Positions 13,958 to 22,804 of a DNA stretch of 33,046 nucleotides are shown here, in pieces. The notes beneath the pieces are model-generated. The model did not search any database and was not told the DNA's origin. It saw only the letters and a program-made list of their open reading frames with translations. The translations under genes were made by a program, and so were the position numbers. Source of the stretch: Acidobacteriaceae bacterium (GTDB taxonomy: Bacteria > Acidobacteriota > Terriglobia > Terriglobales > Acidobacteriaceae); assembly GCA_003165935.1 (NCBI GenBank), contig PMXB01000149.1, forward strand, positions 1,159 to 34,204, written 5' to 3'. How positions within the stretch are numbered: position 1 is the first letter of the stretch; each line of letters begins with the position of its first letter.

Positions 13958-14308
13958 TTTTTCTCTCACTTTCGTTTTCTGATTTGTACGACTGATTACT
14001 GCTTCGCATATGGGGATAGGGTTTGCCGCGCACATCCGACACGGGGCCTTGTCTCCAGGGCGGGATGTTTCGGCCAGACCGGCACGGAAAGCGCCGATAC
14101 GGGCGAGGGGAGCGCGCTGGCAGTGTTTCAAGGCTAAACCGCAGAGTCAAGGGAAACTTGGGTGGAAAACTGGTCAAGGGGAGGAGTATCCCGATCTGCC
14201 AAATTCACACAACATTTGCAATCTGTTTGCCTGGTTGCATTAGTCTGTTGATAGTTCCGGACGGCCTGCAGATGGGTACTCGACGGTCGCCGGGCGAGGA
14301 CAGACCGT
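13958..14308. other. Divergent intergenic region aqpZ / phoB
   Basis: No protein gene is supported. It must carry the aqpZ promoter (-) and the phoB promoter (+). The only clear pattern is the 11-bp-spaced direct repeat at 14204-14231, listed separately. Confidence 0.4.
14204..14231 (+). promoter_or_regulatory. Possible Pho box upstream of phoB
   Basis: Three hexamers recur at exactly 11-bp steps: TTCACA (14204), TTTGCA (14215), TTTGCC (14226). PhoB/PhoP regulators bind direct repeats with this period. It lies about 80 bases before a phoB-like start codon. The hexamers are only loosely related to known Pho boxes, so this is tentative. Confidence 0.3.
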
Positions 14309-15007
14309 TTGAGCCAAACCGTATTTGTTCTTGAAGACGACACCGATATCTCACGCCTCGTGCAGCATCATCTCGAGGCCGCAGGGTTTTCAGCCCGCCT
14401 CTATAGCATCCCCACCAACGTGATTGCAGACGCCGAGCGCCAACCTCCGGCGCTATTCCTGCTGGACATCATGGTTCCGGGGGGCGACGGGCTGGATGTC
14501 TGCCGCAGGCTGCGCGCCAACCCGGTGCTGTCGACGATCCCGATTATCTTTCTCACGGCGCGTGCCGGTGAAAATGACCGGGTTCTGGGGTTGGAACTGG
14601 GTGCAGACGACTACATCACAAAGCCCTTTGCCCCACGAGAGCTGGTTGCACGCGTGAAGGCAGTTCTGCGCCGCTTTGAGCGTCCCACCTCGCCGTCGAT
14701 CATCCGATTTGAAGAGGTCATCATCGATGCAAACGCGATGCAGTTGCGCGTGCGCGGCGATCTGACTACTACAACGGCAACGGAGTTTCGCCTTCTGGAC
14801 TATCTTGCCCGACATCCTGGCCGGGTTTTCAGCCGCGATCATCTTCTGGATGCGGTGTGGGGCGATGCGCGGTTCGTGACGCCGCGATCGGTGGATGTTT
14901 ATGTGCGCCGTATCCGTGAGAAGATTGAGGTCGATCCGGAGAATCCACGCTACCTGAAGACCGTGCGCGGTGCAGGTTATCGGTTTGAGATTCCCAAGTC
15001 CGAATAA
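14309..15007 (+). CDS. PhoB-like response regulator (OmpR family)
   Basis: A 232-residue two-domain regulator. The receiver domain (1-120) has the acidic pair E9/D10, the phosphoacceptor D53 in LFLLDIMVPGGDG, T83 and K105 (YITKPF). The C-terminal winged helix (about 130-228) has TATEFRLLDYLARHPGRVFSRD and the SVDVYVRRIREKIE recognition helix, ending RGAGYRFE. Phosphorylation should come from the kinase 81 bases downstream. The neighbouring PhoR-like kinase and pstS suggest phosphate starvation control (PhoB), though PhoB-type regulators are hard to tell from relatives. It starts with TTG at 14309, after GAGGA. Confidence 0.88.
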   Translation: MSQTVFVLEDDTDISRLVQHHLEAAGFSARLYSIPTNVIADAERQPPALFLLDIMVPGGDGLDVCRRLRANPVLSTIPIIFLTARAGENDRVLGLELGADDYITKPFAPRELVARVKAVLRRFERPTSPSIIRFEEVIIDANAMQLRVRGDLTTTTATEFRLLDYLARHPGRVFSRDHLLDAVWGDARFVTPRSVDVYVRRIREKIEVDPENPRYLKTVRGAGYRFEIPKSE

Positions 15008-15088
15008 CCGCGCAACGGTTTAGCTTGATTCGCTGCCGACGTTCGAACGGACTACGGTTGATAGCACCGCAGTTGGGAGCACCGCACC

Positions 15089-16483
15089 TTGACCCCCAGA
15101 GTTTTCAGCAAGCTGCTCGGTCTCTTTGTCCTGCTGCTGGTCTTTGAGACGGCGGTGATGGAGTTTGTATTCCGCCGATTTGTGGAGCAATCGGCTGGAG
15201 AGACACTTCATCGCCTTGGGCTTGAGGCTCTTTGGTCGGGGCTGATTGCGCTGGCCGTCGCGCTGCCGCTCGCCGCGTGGGTTGCCGCGCGCATCACGGA
15301 CCGCCTGGGCAAGGTTGTCTCTTTCGCACGTAAGATTGCAGGCGGCGATCTGGAGGCGCGTCTCGACGCCTATGGGGACGACGAGCTTGCCACAATGGAG
15401 GCCGCGCTGAACCAGACCGCCCAGCGCCTCGGGCAAGATTTCGCTGAGATTGAAAGCAGACGCCAGGAACTGGTCACGATGCTCGACTCCATGCAGGAGG
15501 CCGTGATTGCTGTTACTCGCGAAGGTCTTGTCAGGTGGTCAAACGCGGTGATGCAACAGTTTGCCGCAACGCAGATTGTGCCGGGCCGGCCTTTGGTTCA
15601 CTCGGTTCGTGATCCGGAAGTCCTGGCATGCGTGCGTGCCGCACAAGAGCGGGGCGAGGTGCGCTTCGGCCGCGCCAGTTCGCTGGTTCACGGGCGCGTA
15701 TTTGAAATCAACGCTGCGCCGTTGCCGTCGGGCGGGGCGCTTGTCGTGCTGCATGATGTGACCGGGATTGAGGCGGCCGAGCGCTCGCGGCGAGACTTTA
15801 TCGCCAATGTCAGCCACGAGCTTCGCACGCCGCTCACGTCGATCCAAGGGTATGTGGAGACACTTCTCGAAGATCCGGATCCGCGACCGGAGACCACGCG
15901 CGAGTTCCTTGGAGTGATCCAGAAGAATGCCGTGCGCATGAATCGCCTTACCGAAGATCTGTTGGCGCTGGCCAGTGTTGAAAGCCCGGATTACAAGATT
16001 GCCCGCCAGGCGATCCGCGCCGATGAGATGGTGCAGGACGCAATCGAATCGCTAGGCGGCATCGTGGTTGATTCAGAGGTTGAACTTGAGTCCTCCGGTG
16101 CGCCCGACGCGCTTGTCATGGCCGATCCCGACGCGATGAACCAGGTTTTTGGCAACTTGATTGAAAACTCGCTCAAATATGCCAAGTCCGGCAAACGTAT
16201 AAGAGTGGGGGCTCGCCAGCACCAAAACGAAGTTGAGTTCACAGTCGAGGATTTTGGCCCCGGCATAGCCTCAGAGCATCTCTACCGGATATTTGAACGC
16301 TTCTATCGTGTCGACAAGGCGCGCTCCCGAGACTCTGGGGGCACCGGTCTGGGCCTGGCCATCGTCAAGCACATCGTTCAGGCTCATGGTGGCCGGATTT
16401 GGGCGGAAAGCGAGTTGGGCTCGGGCGCGCAGTTCCATTTCACTCTCCCGCTGGCCAAGCCCATGGCTGGCCCAGGACATTAA
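15089..16483 (+). CDS. PhoR-like sensor histidine kinase
   Basis: A 464-residue membrane kinase. Two transmembrane helices (about 8-27 and 50-66) flank only a very short periplasmic loop, as in PhoR, so it probably senses an internal or transporter signal. A HAMP-like linker (67-122) and a PAS domain (about 130-225) follow. The HisKA domain has H243 in ANVSHELRTPL. The HATPase_c domain has N, G1 and G2 boxes (VFGNLIENSLKYA, VEDFGPGI, GGTGLGLAIVKHIV). The TTG at 15089 follows TTGGGAGC. Its order in phoB-phoR-pstS supports the phosphate role. Confidence 0.88.
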   Translation: MTPRVFSKLLGLFVLLLVFETAVMEFVFRRFVEQSAGETLHRLGLEALWSGLIALAVALPLAAWVAARITDRLGKVVSFARKIAGGDLEARLDAYGDDELATMEAALNQTAQRLGQDFAEIESRRQELVTMLDSMQEAVIAVTREGLVRWSNAVMQQFAATQIVPGRPLVHSVRDPEVLACVRAAQERGEVRFGRASSLVHGRVFEINAAPLPSGGALVVLHDVTGIEAAERSRRDFIANVSHELRTPLTSIQGYVETLLEDPDPRPETTREFLGVIQKNAVRMNRLTEDLLALASVESPDYKIARQAIRADEMVQDAIESLGGIVVDSEVELESSGAPDALVMADPDAMNQVFGNLIENSLKYAKSGKRIRVGARQHQNEVEFTVEDFGPGIASEHLYRIFERFYRVDKARSRDSGGTGLGLAIVKHIVQAHGGRIWAESELGSGAQFHFTLPLAKPMAGPGH

Positions 16484-16601
16484 TCCACGGATTCTGCGGA
16501 AAACCAGCAACTCATCCCCCAAAATCTAGCCTGGATTCAAATCCCCGTAACATTCGTGGTAGACAATCGAATGCGGCAGTTCCTCTGCAAGGGAGATTTG
16601 T

Positions 16602-17603
16602 GTGAAGAAAGCATTCGTAGTTGCAGGATTCCTGATTTTGGCCATGACAACGGCGCAAGCGCAAAAGCTGACCGGCGCGGGTTCTACTTTCGACTATCCC
16701 ATTTTTTCGAAGTGGTTTAGTGAGTACTCCAAGGCCCATCCGGGCGTGGAGATTAACTACCAGTCGATCGGTTCAGGCGGCGGCATTCGCCAGGTGACTG
16801 CCGGTCTGGTGGACTTTGGCGCTTCCGATGGTCCAATGACCGATGAACAGCTCGCTTCCTCCAAAGTGAAGCTGACCCATATCCCTATCGTGCTTGGAGC
16901 GGTAGTGCCTGTGTTCAACGTCCCGGGTGTGCAGGATGTGAGGTTCAGCGGTGAGGTTCTTTCCGATATTTATCTTGGCAAGATCACGCAATGGAATGAC
17001 CCGCGCATCGAGAAGGACAATCCAGGGGGCCATTTTCCTGACCAGAAGATCATTGTTGTTCATCGTTCCGACGGCAGCGGAACAACTTACATCTTCACCG
17101 ACTACCTCAGCAAGGTCAGCAGCGAATGGGCTCTAGGCCCAGGCAAAGGCACCTCGCCCAGCTGGCCCTGCGGAGTTGGTGGCAAGGGCAACGAAGGCGT
17201 TGCGGGACTGGTCCGTCAGCTTCCCGGCGCCATTGGCTATGTTGAGCTGATCTACGCTTTGCAAAACCACATCAACTACGGTGCTGTAAAGAATTCGACC
17301 GGCAACTACCTCAAGGCGTCCATCGAGGGCGTCACCGAAGCCGCCGCAAGCGTGAAGCAGATGCCAGCCGACTTCCGCGTCTCGATCACGAACGCATCCG
17401 GCAAGGAGGCTTACCCGATTTCGAGCTTCAGCTGGATGCTGATCCCCGTCAAGGCGACCGATCCTGCCAAGGGAAAGGTGATCAAGGACCTGCTGAGCTG
17501 GATCGTGACTTCTGGTGAAAGTGAGGTCTCCGCACTGTCGTACGCTCCGCTGCCCAAGGTCGTAGCCGACAAGGTGCTTAAGTCCATTTACGCCTTGCAG
17601 TAA
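16602..17603 (+). CDS. pstS: Phosphate ABC transporter substrate-binding protein PstS
   Basis: A 333-residue periplasmic phosphate-binding protein. A signal peptide (MKKAFVVAGFLILAMTTAQA) is followed by LTGAGSTFDYPIFSKW. The phosphate-contact segments are present: QSIGSGGGIRQV, FGASDGPM and HRSDGSGTTYIFTDYL. Length is standard. GTG start at 16602 with AAGGGAGA upstream. Normally pstC, pstA, pstB and phoU follow, but here the gene ends at a strong terminator and an unrelated gene comes next, so the rest of the Pst system must lie elsewhere. Confidence 0.94.
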   Translation: MKKAFVVAGFLILAMTTAQAQKLTGAGSTFDYPIFSKWFSEYSKAHPGVEINYQSIGSGGGIRQVTAGLVDFGASDGPMTDEQLASSKVKLTHIPIVLGAVVPVFNVPGVQDVRFSGEVLSDIYLGKITQWNDPRIEKDNPGGHFPDQKIIVVHRSDGSGTTYIFTDYLSKVSSEWALGPGKGTSPSWPCGVGGKGNEGVAGLVRQLPGAIGYVELIYALQNHINYGAVKNSTGNYLKASIEGVTEAAASVKQMPADFRVSITNASGKEAYPISSFSWMLIPVKATDPAKGKVIKDLLSWIVTSGESEVSALSYAPLPKVVADKVLKSIYALQ

Positions 17604-17639
17604 TATAGGCCCCCAGAAGAATAGGATAGGTCTCCACAA

Positions 17640-17674
17640 AAGGGTCCGGCCATCATGCCGGGCCCTTAATTTTC
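17640..17674 (+). terminator. Rho-independent terminator after pstS
   Basis: AGGGTCCGGC (17641-17650) pairs with GCCGGGCCCT (17657-17666) around CATCAT, with one T-G wobble. TTAATTTT follows. It closes the phoB-phoR-pstS unit and separates it from the next gene. Confidence 0.75.
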
Positions 17675-17752
17675 CGGAGCTTGAATCTGCCTGCGGGATT
17701 CTGGTTTCCTCCGTCGCTTAAAAGCCGTTATGATGGGCCGCAAGAGGTCACC

Positions 17753-18169
17753 ATGCGCAGACTCATGGGATGCGTTGCCATCATCACGCTGATGTATATC
17801 CCCGTTGTTGCTGACGGGTCAAGCCGCTTCGATGGCAAATGGGACACGGTTCTCGCCTGCGAGCCGTTCAAGGACGCACGAGGATTCAGTTGGGAGTTCA
17901 CCAGCGAGATCAGAGACGGGAATCTGCGCGGAGTCTATGGCGTTGAGCATCATGCGGCTTCCATCCTGATCGAAGGGCCAATCGCCGATGACGGTTCAGC
18001 GCAGCTCACGGCGACCGTCTGGACTGGAGACAAGGTGTATGTGCCGGGGCAGGACACGCCCAAGGGAACGGAGTTCACGTACCGGATAAAGGCGGAATTT
18101 CGCGAAGGGCGAGGGAAGGGAACGCGGATCGAGGGGCGGCCCTGCATCTACGCTTTCAAGAAGAACTAG
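17753..18169 (+). CDS. Small secreted protein of unknown function
   Basis: A 138-residue product with a signal peptide (MRRLMGCVAIITLMYIPVVADG). The mature part, SRFDGKWDTVLACEPFKDARGFSWEFTSEI onward, looks like a small beta-barrel of the kind seen in many uncharacterised periplasmic proteins. Two cysteines (one early, one in GRPCIYAF at the end) could form a disulfide. The ATG at 17753 has AAGAGG upstream; the ORF-track start at 17681 lies too close to the pstS terminator. No specific family is assigned. Confidence 0.7.
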   Translation: MRRLMGCVAIITLMYIPVVADGSSRFDGKWDTVLACEPFKDARGFSWEFTSEIRDGNLRGVYGVEHHAASILIEGPIADDGSAQLTATVWTGDKVYVPGQDTPKGTEFTYRIKAEFREGRGKGTRIEGRPCIYAFKKN

Positions 18170-18196
18170 GACTCTTTTCAGGACTCCTGCGTGGTG

Positions 18197-18514
18197 CTAG
18201 CGGTATTCGCCGATGAGCCGGTCGACGAGGGGCAGTAGCCTTTCGCCAGTGCGCGGCAGCACAAAGTCCTGAGCCTTTGCATCCCAATCGAGCTTGAAGC
18301 TGGTGGAGAGCGCAGAGATCCAGATCTGCTGAATTGGCGCGTTGGGGGTAATGACAAACTTGCCGGGCGGCTCTTCGAAGGATACGTTGAGCAAGCCGTT
18401 TTGGCCTTCGACCTCGAATCCCGCCTCGTCCGCCTCTTCGCGGGCAATGAGGTGTTTCAGCAGCGCGTCGAGTGCGACCTCGGCCAGCTTGCGAAATTCC
18501 ACTTCATCCATCAT
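18197..18514 (-). CDS. cyaY: Frataxin-like iron donor protein CyaY
   Basis: A 105-residue frataxin homologue. The acidic N-terminal helix (EVEFRKLAEVALDALLKHLI) is followed by the beta sheet with GLLNVSFEEPPGKFVITPNAPIQQIWISALS and KLDWD, the frataxin signature region (GKFVIN...QIWLS in known members). CyaY binds iron and modulates Fe-S cluster assembly by IscS. Length matches bacterial CyaY (about 105). Two adjacent Met codons make the exact start uncertain by one residue. No isc or suf genes are close by. Confidence 0.85.
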   Translation of the reverse strand: MMDEVEFRKLAEVALDALLKHLIAREEADEAGFEVEGQNGLLNVSFEEPPGKFVITPNAPIQQIWISALSTSFKLDWDAKAQDFVLPRTGERLLPLVDRLIGEYR

Positions 18515-18604
18515 GGCCCCAGTGTAGCAAGGTTAGCGAAGCCGGGATCTCAGGGCAGGATGTGCTTTTGTGCATGGCCGGACTGTTGAGATTTCAGGCA
18601 TTGT

Positions 18605-18631
18605 TCAAGTCTCGGGCAAGTCTGCCGATAA
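18605..18631 (+). promoter_or_regulatory. Sigma-28 (FliA) type promoter
   Basis: TCAAGTCT (18605-18612), eleven bases, then GCCGATAA (18624-18631). The flagellar sigma consensus is TAAAGTTT-N11-GCCGATAA, so the -10 is perfect, the spacing exact and the -35 matches six of eight. The transcript would start near 18637, about 30 bases before the ATG of the ORF at 18666. Confidence 0.6.
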
Positions 18632-18665
18632 GCCCTCATGAAAGGCCAGCAGTTTTTGAGCCATC

Positions 18666-18962
18666 ATGGGAATCACGCCGATCGGACCTCTCGCGATGCT
18701 GCCGCTCTCCCGAGGAACTGGGGTTGACGGCGAACCTGTGCCGATGGCCAGGGTAGAGCGGTCAGCTCGCACCGAGGACGAAACCTACTCTCCCACGAAG
18801 GAAGAGAGTGGTTTTCAATCGCAGGGAAGGGAATCGGGAAGTGAGGCTGGAGATTCCGAATTTGCAGCCGAGGTGCAGCCTGAGGATTGGGAGGACAGTG
18901 TGAAGGAGCCCTCATTTAGTTTTTCCGAAGCTTCCGCAGCGAAGATCAGCTTCTTTGCCTGA
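18666..18962 (+). CDS. Small acidic protein, possible flagellar-regulon member
   Basis: A 98-residue product with no recognised domain. It begins GITPIGPLAMLPL, has an acidic, Ser/Glu-rich, probably disordered middle, and ends AAKISFFA. Support comes mainly from the near-consensus FliA promoter upstream, which gives a short leader to this ATG, and from reasonable codon use. The ribosome site is weak (TTGAG). No flagellar genes lie in the window. It may be a small motility-linked protein, but function is unknown. Confidence 0.5.
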   Translation: MGITPIGPLAMLPLSRGTGVDGEPVPMARVERSARTEDETYSPTKEESGFQSQGRESGSEAGDSEFAAEVQPEDWEDSVKEPSFSFSEASAAKISFFA

Positions 18963-19337
18963 GTTAGGCTTCCGTCATCCGCCTCACTGTTTTTTCTTCC
19001 AAGACAGCAAGATGCGATCTTCGGTCGGTGGTTTGGCGTGTGGTTGGGGATCTGGATGCCTTACAGGTCGCATTGCCGCGGTGTATCCCCCAGCCCTGCT
19101 AAACTTTGCCTGCCCGGTTCGACCAAAGTCAGTGCGGCTCAACTGTGTGCCAGCGGTTTCAAGCCTCCCCACATGGGGAGCTAGTAGAACCGCCTTGATC
19201 CGCGCGGTCATTCCCGACTGGGTTTGAGCAAACTGCTCTGCAATCGCCAGGAGGCGGGATAGAATACTCTTGTTTGCCATCATATCGTTATCAGTGAGCA
19301 CCTTAGCAGCAACTCGCACCGATGTTCCGAGACCTTC
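18963..19337. other. Stretch without a supported gene
   Basis: It should contain the acyltransferase promoter. A minus-strand ORF (18984-19433) overlaps the acyltransferase start and has an internal MANKSILSRLLAIAEQF segment that looks protein-like, but there is no ribosome site or recognised family. Confidence 0.35.
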
Positions 19338-21398
19338 ATGAGCGCCCCTGGACCCATAAAATCCGAGACGTCCTATCGGCCGGACATCGATGGAATTCGC
19401 GCAATAGCTATCCTGAGCGTCGTGCTCTATCACAGCGGTCTTCTGTACTTGCCCGGAGGATTCACCGGCGTCGACATCTTCTTTGTCATCTCAGGGTATT
19501 TGATTGGCGGTCATATATTTTCCGAATTGGAGTCGGGACGCTTCAGCTTTTTGCGGTTTTATTACCGCCGTGCAAAACGAATCCTCCCGGCCTACTACTT
19601 TGTTCTCGCATTCACGCTGATTGCCGGATGTTTCCTCCTCTCGCCGACCGAGTTGCGGGAGCTTGGGCGTTCGGCAATTGCGGCAACTCTGTCTGCCTCG
19701 AATCTGGTGTTTTGGCACTTTTCCGGGTATTTCGACACGAGGAGCGAATTCAATCCGCTGCTGATGACGTGGTCGCTCGGCGTTGAAGAGCAGTTCTATC
19801 TTGTGGTGCCATTGTGCATGTTACTGCTCACGCGGCTGCGCCGGAACTGGCTTTGGCCTGCGATTATCGCCGGTTGCATCCTGTCGTTTGTGCTCGCAGT
19901 TCGCGCACTGCCTCACTATCCAACCTTGGTCTTCTATATGCTTCCACCGCGAGCATGGGAACTTGGCGCGGGTGTGGCACTGGCTGTGGCAGAATTCAAT
20001 CGCAAGCCAACTTCGTTGCGAGCTTCCGCTGCCCAGGTTGCAGGGTTCGCCGGCCTCGCGATGATCGTCGTGCCAACGCTGATGTTGAATACGAGGACGC
20101 CTTTCCCTGGGTGGGCTGCTTTACCCTCCGTCCTTGGCACAGCCCTGGTGATTGGCGCGCCGGCCAGCTGGGTCAACCGCCGCATCCTCTCGCTGCCGCC
20201 ACTGGTTTTCGTGGGAAGAGTCTCCTACTCCTTTTATCTTTGGCATTGGCCAATTCTGGCTTATCTACGAATCGCTAATGGAAACACCGTCCCTTGGATC
20301 GCTTCGTTCCTGGCTGTCGTGACGGCATTTGCGCTGGCGGTTCTTTCCTTCTACTTCATTGAGCAGCCCTGCCGCCGATCGAAGAGGTTGCCGAGTCCAC
20401 TCCTGGTCCGTTACGCAATCCTGAGTGCCGCGATGCTGCTGGTGTGTTCCGGGATCTGGGTCGCGGGCGAGTTCCCTCCGCAGAATTCCGTTGTGGCGCG
20501 GGAAGACCTCGCTGCCTATTTGCCGAGCCTCGACCCTTGCCTGGTTGGCCATGACAAACTCCCCACTTCGTCAAGTTGTTACGACCCAGGCGGCATGGCC
20601 CCGAAGGTCGCTCTCTGGGGCGACAGTCACGCCGCAGCATTGGCGCCAGCCATGCGCGGCCTCGCTCAAGCGCAGGGTTTTGGCTTCGTCCAGATCGGCA
20701 AGACAACCTGTCTCCCCATGGTGGGCGCGGCAATCTTCATTCCTCCCGCTCACCTGAGCGCGGGAGAGTGTCTCAAGTTCAACCGGGGCGCCCTGGACAT
20801 GATCGTTTCCGATCATCAGATTCGAATCGTGATTCTAACCGGGGTTTGGCGTGACACGGGGAATCACTCTAGGTGGGTGACGGAAGAGACCGGCGATGAG
20901 CCGGTTAATCTGACACCCGACTTGGCACGGATCGCGTTTCAACGGTCGTTGAGAGACACAATTCAGCATCTGGAGTCCGCAGGAAAGAAGGTCGTCGTAG
21001 TCGATGATGTCCCAGGTATTCCATTCGATCCGTTGATGCGGTTTAGGACTGAGCACATACCTGCACGGAACTGGCTTGCGGGTCTGTTGGGATCTCCCGA
21101 TGCGGGCAGTCCTGGGCTTCGCCCGACAGAGAGCTTCGTTCCGAATGAATTGGCGAACACGGAACTGGATCTTGCGCTGACGGGGGTGCCCGACATCATG
21201 CGGTTCGATCCCTCGACGAGACTTTGTAGCGACGGCCATCGATGCATCTATCAGGAAGGCGATCACTTGCTCTATTGGGATGAATCGCATTTAACCGCTG
21301 TTGGCTCTTCTTCTGCGCTTCGGGGATTCCACTTTCCATCACTGCCGGCTGCCGCGAAGGAATCACCCGAGCCCGCTGGTGGGCAAATTCACAAATAG
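19338..21398 (+). CDS. OafA/YrhL-type membrane O-acyltransferase with SGNH domain
   Basis: A 686-residue two-part protein. The N-terminal half (about 1-370) is an acyltransferase-3 domain of some ten transmembrane helices, opening with YRPDIDGIRAIAILSVVLYHSG (the histidine is the conserved catalytic candidate) and including FFVISGYLIGG and FYYRRAKRILPAYY. The C-terminal half is a periplasmic SGNH hydrolase-like domain with VALWGDSHAAALAPA (block I serine) and YWDESHLTAVGS (block V Asp/His). Proteins of this layout acetylate cell-surface polysaccharides such as O-antigen; the target here is unknown. The ribosome site is weak. It is monocistronic as far as can be seen. Confidence 0.9.
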   Translation: MSAPGPIKSETSYRPDIDGIRAIAILSVVLYHSGLLYLPGGFTGVDIFFVISGYLIGGHIFSELESGRFSFLRFYYRRAKRILPAYYFVLAFTLIAGCFLLSPTELRELGRSAIAATLSASNLVFWHFSGYFDTRSEFNPLLMTWSLGVEEQFYLVVPLCMLLLTRLRRNWLWPAIIAGCILSFVLAVRALPHYPTLVFYMLPPRAWELGAGVALAVAEFNRKPTSLRASAAQVAGFAGLAMIVVPTLMLNTRTPFPGWAALPSVLGTALVIGAPASWVNRRILSLPPLVFVGRVSYSFYLWHWPILAYLRIANGNTVPWIASFLAVVTAFALAVLSFYFIEQPCRRSKRLPSPLLVRYAILSAAMLLVCSGIWVAGEFPPQNSVVAREDLAAYLPSLDPCLVGHDKLPTSSSCYDPGGMAPKVALWGDSHAAALAPAMRGLAQAQGFGFVQIGKTTCLPMVGAAIFIPPAHLSAGECLKFNRGALDMIVSDHQIRIVILTGVWRDTGNHSRWVTEETGDEPVNLTPDLARIAFQRSLRDTIQHLESAGKKVVVVDDVPGIPFDPLMRFRTEHIPARNWLAGLLGSPDAGSPGLRPTESFVPNELANTELDLALTGVPDIMRFDPSTRLCSDGHRCIYQEGDHLLYWDESHLTAVGSSSALRGFHFPSLPAAAKESPEPAGGQIHK

Positions 21399-21497
21399 GC
21401 CCCGGGGGGAGTGTCAAGAACCGGGCGCGACGGAATCGGCTGCGGGGACTAGCACTTCTATCCGGGGTAGGATTAAAATGCTTGCTTGGAGAAAACA

Positions 21498-22289
21498 ATG
21501 AAAACGTCTTCACTGCTGCGTTCGTTCTTTGCCTTCCGCACTGTACGGCTTGCTGCACTTCTGCTGGCCGGGCTCGCCTCCACCTCGCTCGTTTTTGCCG
21601 CACCCATTCACGACGCGGCAATCAAGGGCGACGTCAAGAAGATTGCCGCAATTCTCGCCGCAGATCCCACCCAGCTCAATGCCAAGGATAAGCTCGGCAA
21701 CACGCCGCTGCACTACGCTGCGTTCCATGGCCAACTTGCTGCGGTGAAGGCGCTGATCGACGCCGGCGCGGACGTAAAGGCCAAGAACAACTACGGTCCC
21801 TTCCAACCTGGCGAACTGGGCGGCGCTCTCGGCCAGGGGGCTACCACTCATCAGGATCCGGTCTGGCTGTTGCAGAGTCACGGCGTAGACACCGCAGACA
21901 TGCAGAACGGATACACGCCCCTCGACCTCGCCCTGTTTGCTAGCAGGCACAAGGAAATTGTTGACCTCCTTCTGGCCAAGGGCGCTGACGTGAATGCCCG
22001 GGCTTCGAGCGGAGCGACGCCCCTGTTCTGGGCCGTGATGCGGGACCAAAAGGACGACGTGCTTACGTTGCTTGCCAAGGGCGCCAATGTGAACCTTACC
22101 GATGCCTGGGGCGACACGATCCTCGACTTAGCAATTCGCGCGCAATTTACGACGTTGATCCCTATTCTTGTTGAACACGGCGCGGATGTGAACGCACAGG
22201 ACCAGAGCACAAACCGCCCCATCAACTACGCGCAAGGCATGGACGACAGCAAGTGGGTGAAGTACCTGAAGGACCACGGAGCCCACTAG
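21498..22289 (+). CDS. Secreted ankyrin-repeat protein
   Basis: A 263-residue protein with a signal peptide (MKTSSLLRSFF...LAGLASTSLVFA), then about five to six ankyrin repeats: IHDAAIKGDVKKIAAILAADP, GNTPLHYAAFHGQLAAVKALIDAGADV, GYTPLDLALFASRHKEIVDLLLAKGADVN, GATPLFWAVMRDQKDDVLTLLAKGANVN, GDTILDLAIRAQFTTLIPILVEHGADVN. An insertion of about 30 residues splits repeats two and three. Such proteins usually mediate binding in the periplasm; the partner is unknown. The ATG at 21498 has GGAG seven bases upstream and is better than the TTG at 21486. Confidence 0.87.
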   Translation: MKTSSLLRSFFAFRTVRLAALLLAGLASTSLVFAAPIHDAAIKGDVKKIAAILAADPTQLNAKDKLGNTPLHYAAFHGQLAAVKALIDAGADVKAKNNYGPFQPGELGGALGQGATTHQDPVWLLQSHGVDTADMQNGYTPLDLALFASRHKEIVDLLLAKGADVNARASSGATPLFWAVMRDQKDDVLTLLAKGANVNLTDAWGDTILDLAIRAQFTTLIPILVEHGADVNAQDQSTNRPINYAQGMDDSKWVKYLKDHGAH

Positions 22290-22323
22290 TCGGCGAACGT
22301 TTTCGCATGCTTTCTGAAGCAAT

Positions 22324-22361
22324 CAACGGCGCGGCCCAGGAGTCCTCTGGCCGCGCCGTTG
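22324..22361. terminator. 13-bp perfect hairpin after the ankyrin gene
   Basis: CAACGGCGCGGCC (22324-22336) pairs perfectly with GGCCGCGCCGTTG (22349-22361) around a 12-nt loop. It sits 34 bases after the ankyrin stop codon. The stem is strong, but no T tract follows, so termination may be imperfect. Confidence 0.5.
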
Positions 22362-22534
22362 GCGTTTGTGGCTGGCGGTGCCTGACGGTGGCTATCACCA
22401 GGTCCAAGATGGCTCTTAAGTGCCATTTACGGTACTCAGCGGCAGACGTACCCTCATCGGAGTGCAATCGGCCCGTATTCAAGCGTGACTTTGCCCTTTG
22501 AGGCCTCCCGATCCTTTTTTTATTCTTCCAATTC

Positions 22535-22804
22535 GTGCTGGTTGTCTCCATTGGCGCCTATCTAGCGGCGGTACGCACAGCCCTTTACCGACGCATGCGC
22601 TGTTCATGGCAGCAACTGGTTAGTCAGATCGATACAGGTTCGGGGCGCCGAGCTGCCTTCCGGAATGCAGGCGTTCTGCTAAAGATGATCGACTACGCGT
22701 GTCAGGGAGATAGGCCCATCGATTCCGCCCTTGCCGAGACGCTGCGCGCAGAAGCCCACCGGATTCGTCTGGGAGCTGTTTGGGCGCCAGCCCCCTGGGC
22801 CTGA
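22535..22804 (+). CDS. Uncertain small protein or gene remnant
   Basis: An 89-codon ORF from a GTG with no ribosome site. The reading frame stays open upstream to 22499 and would add a hydrophobic segment (ILFLLFFQFVLVVSIGAYLA), but no start codon is available there. The rest looks protein-like (amphipathic helices, GRRAAFRNAGVLLKMIDYA). It could be a small membrane-anchored protein with an unrecognised start, or the tail of a degraded gene. No family recognised. Confidence 0.35.
   Translation: MLVVSIGAYLAAVRTALYRRMRCSWQQLVSQIDTGSGRRAAFRNAGVLLKMIDYACQGDRPIDSALAETLRAEAHRIRLGAVWAPAPWA

Noticed and set aside
13196-14137. 313-codon plus-strand ORF, very acidic
   Set aside because: Antisense shadow of aqpZ; the low-complexity Glu/Asp/Gly composition is typical of such shadows.
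18984-19433. 149-codon minus-strand ORF overlapping the acyltransferase start
   Set aside because: No ribosome site, no family, and it runs into the clear coding start of the acyltransferase. An internal part looks faintly protein-like, so I only mention it in the gap entry.
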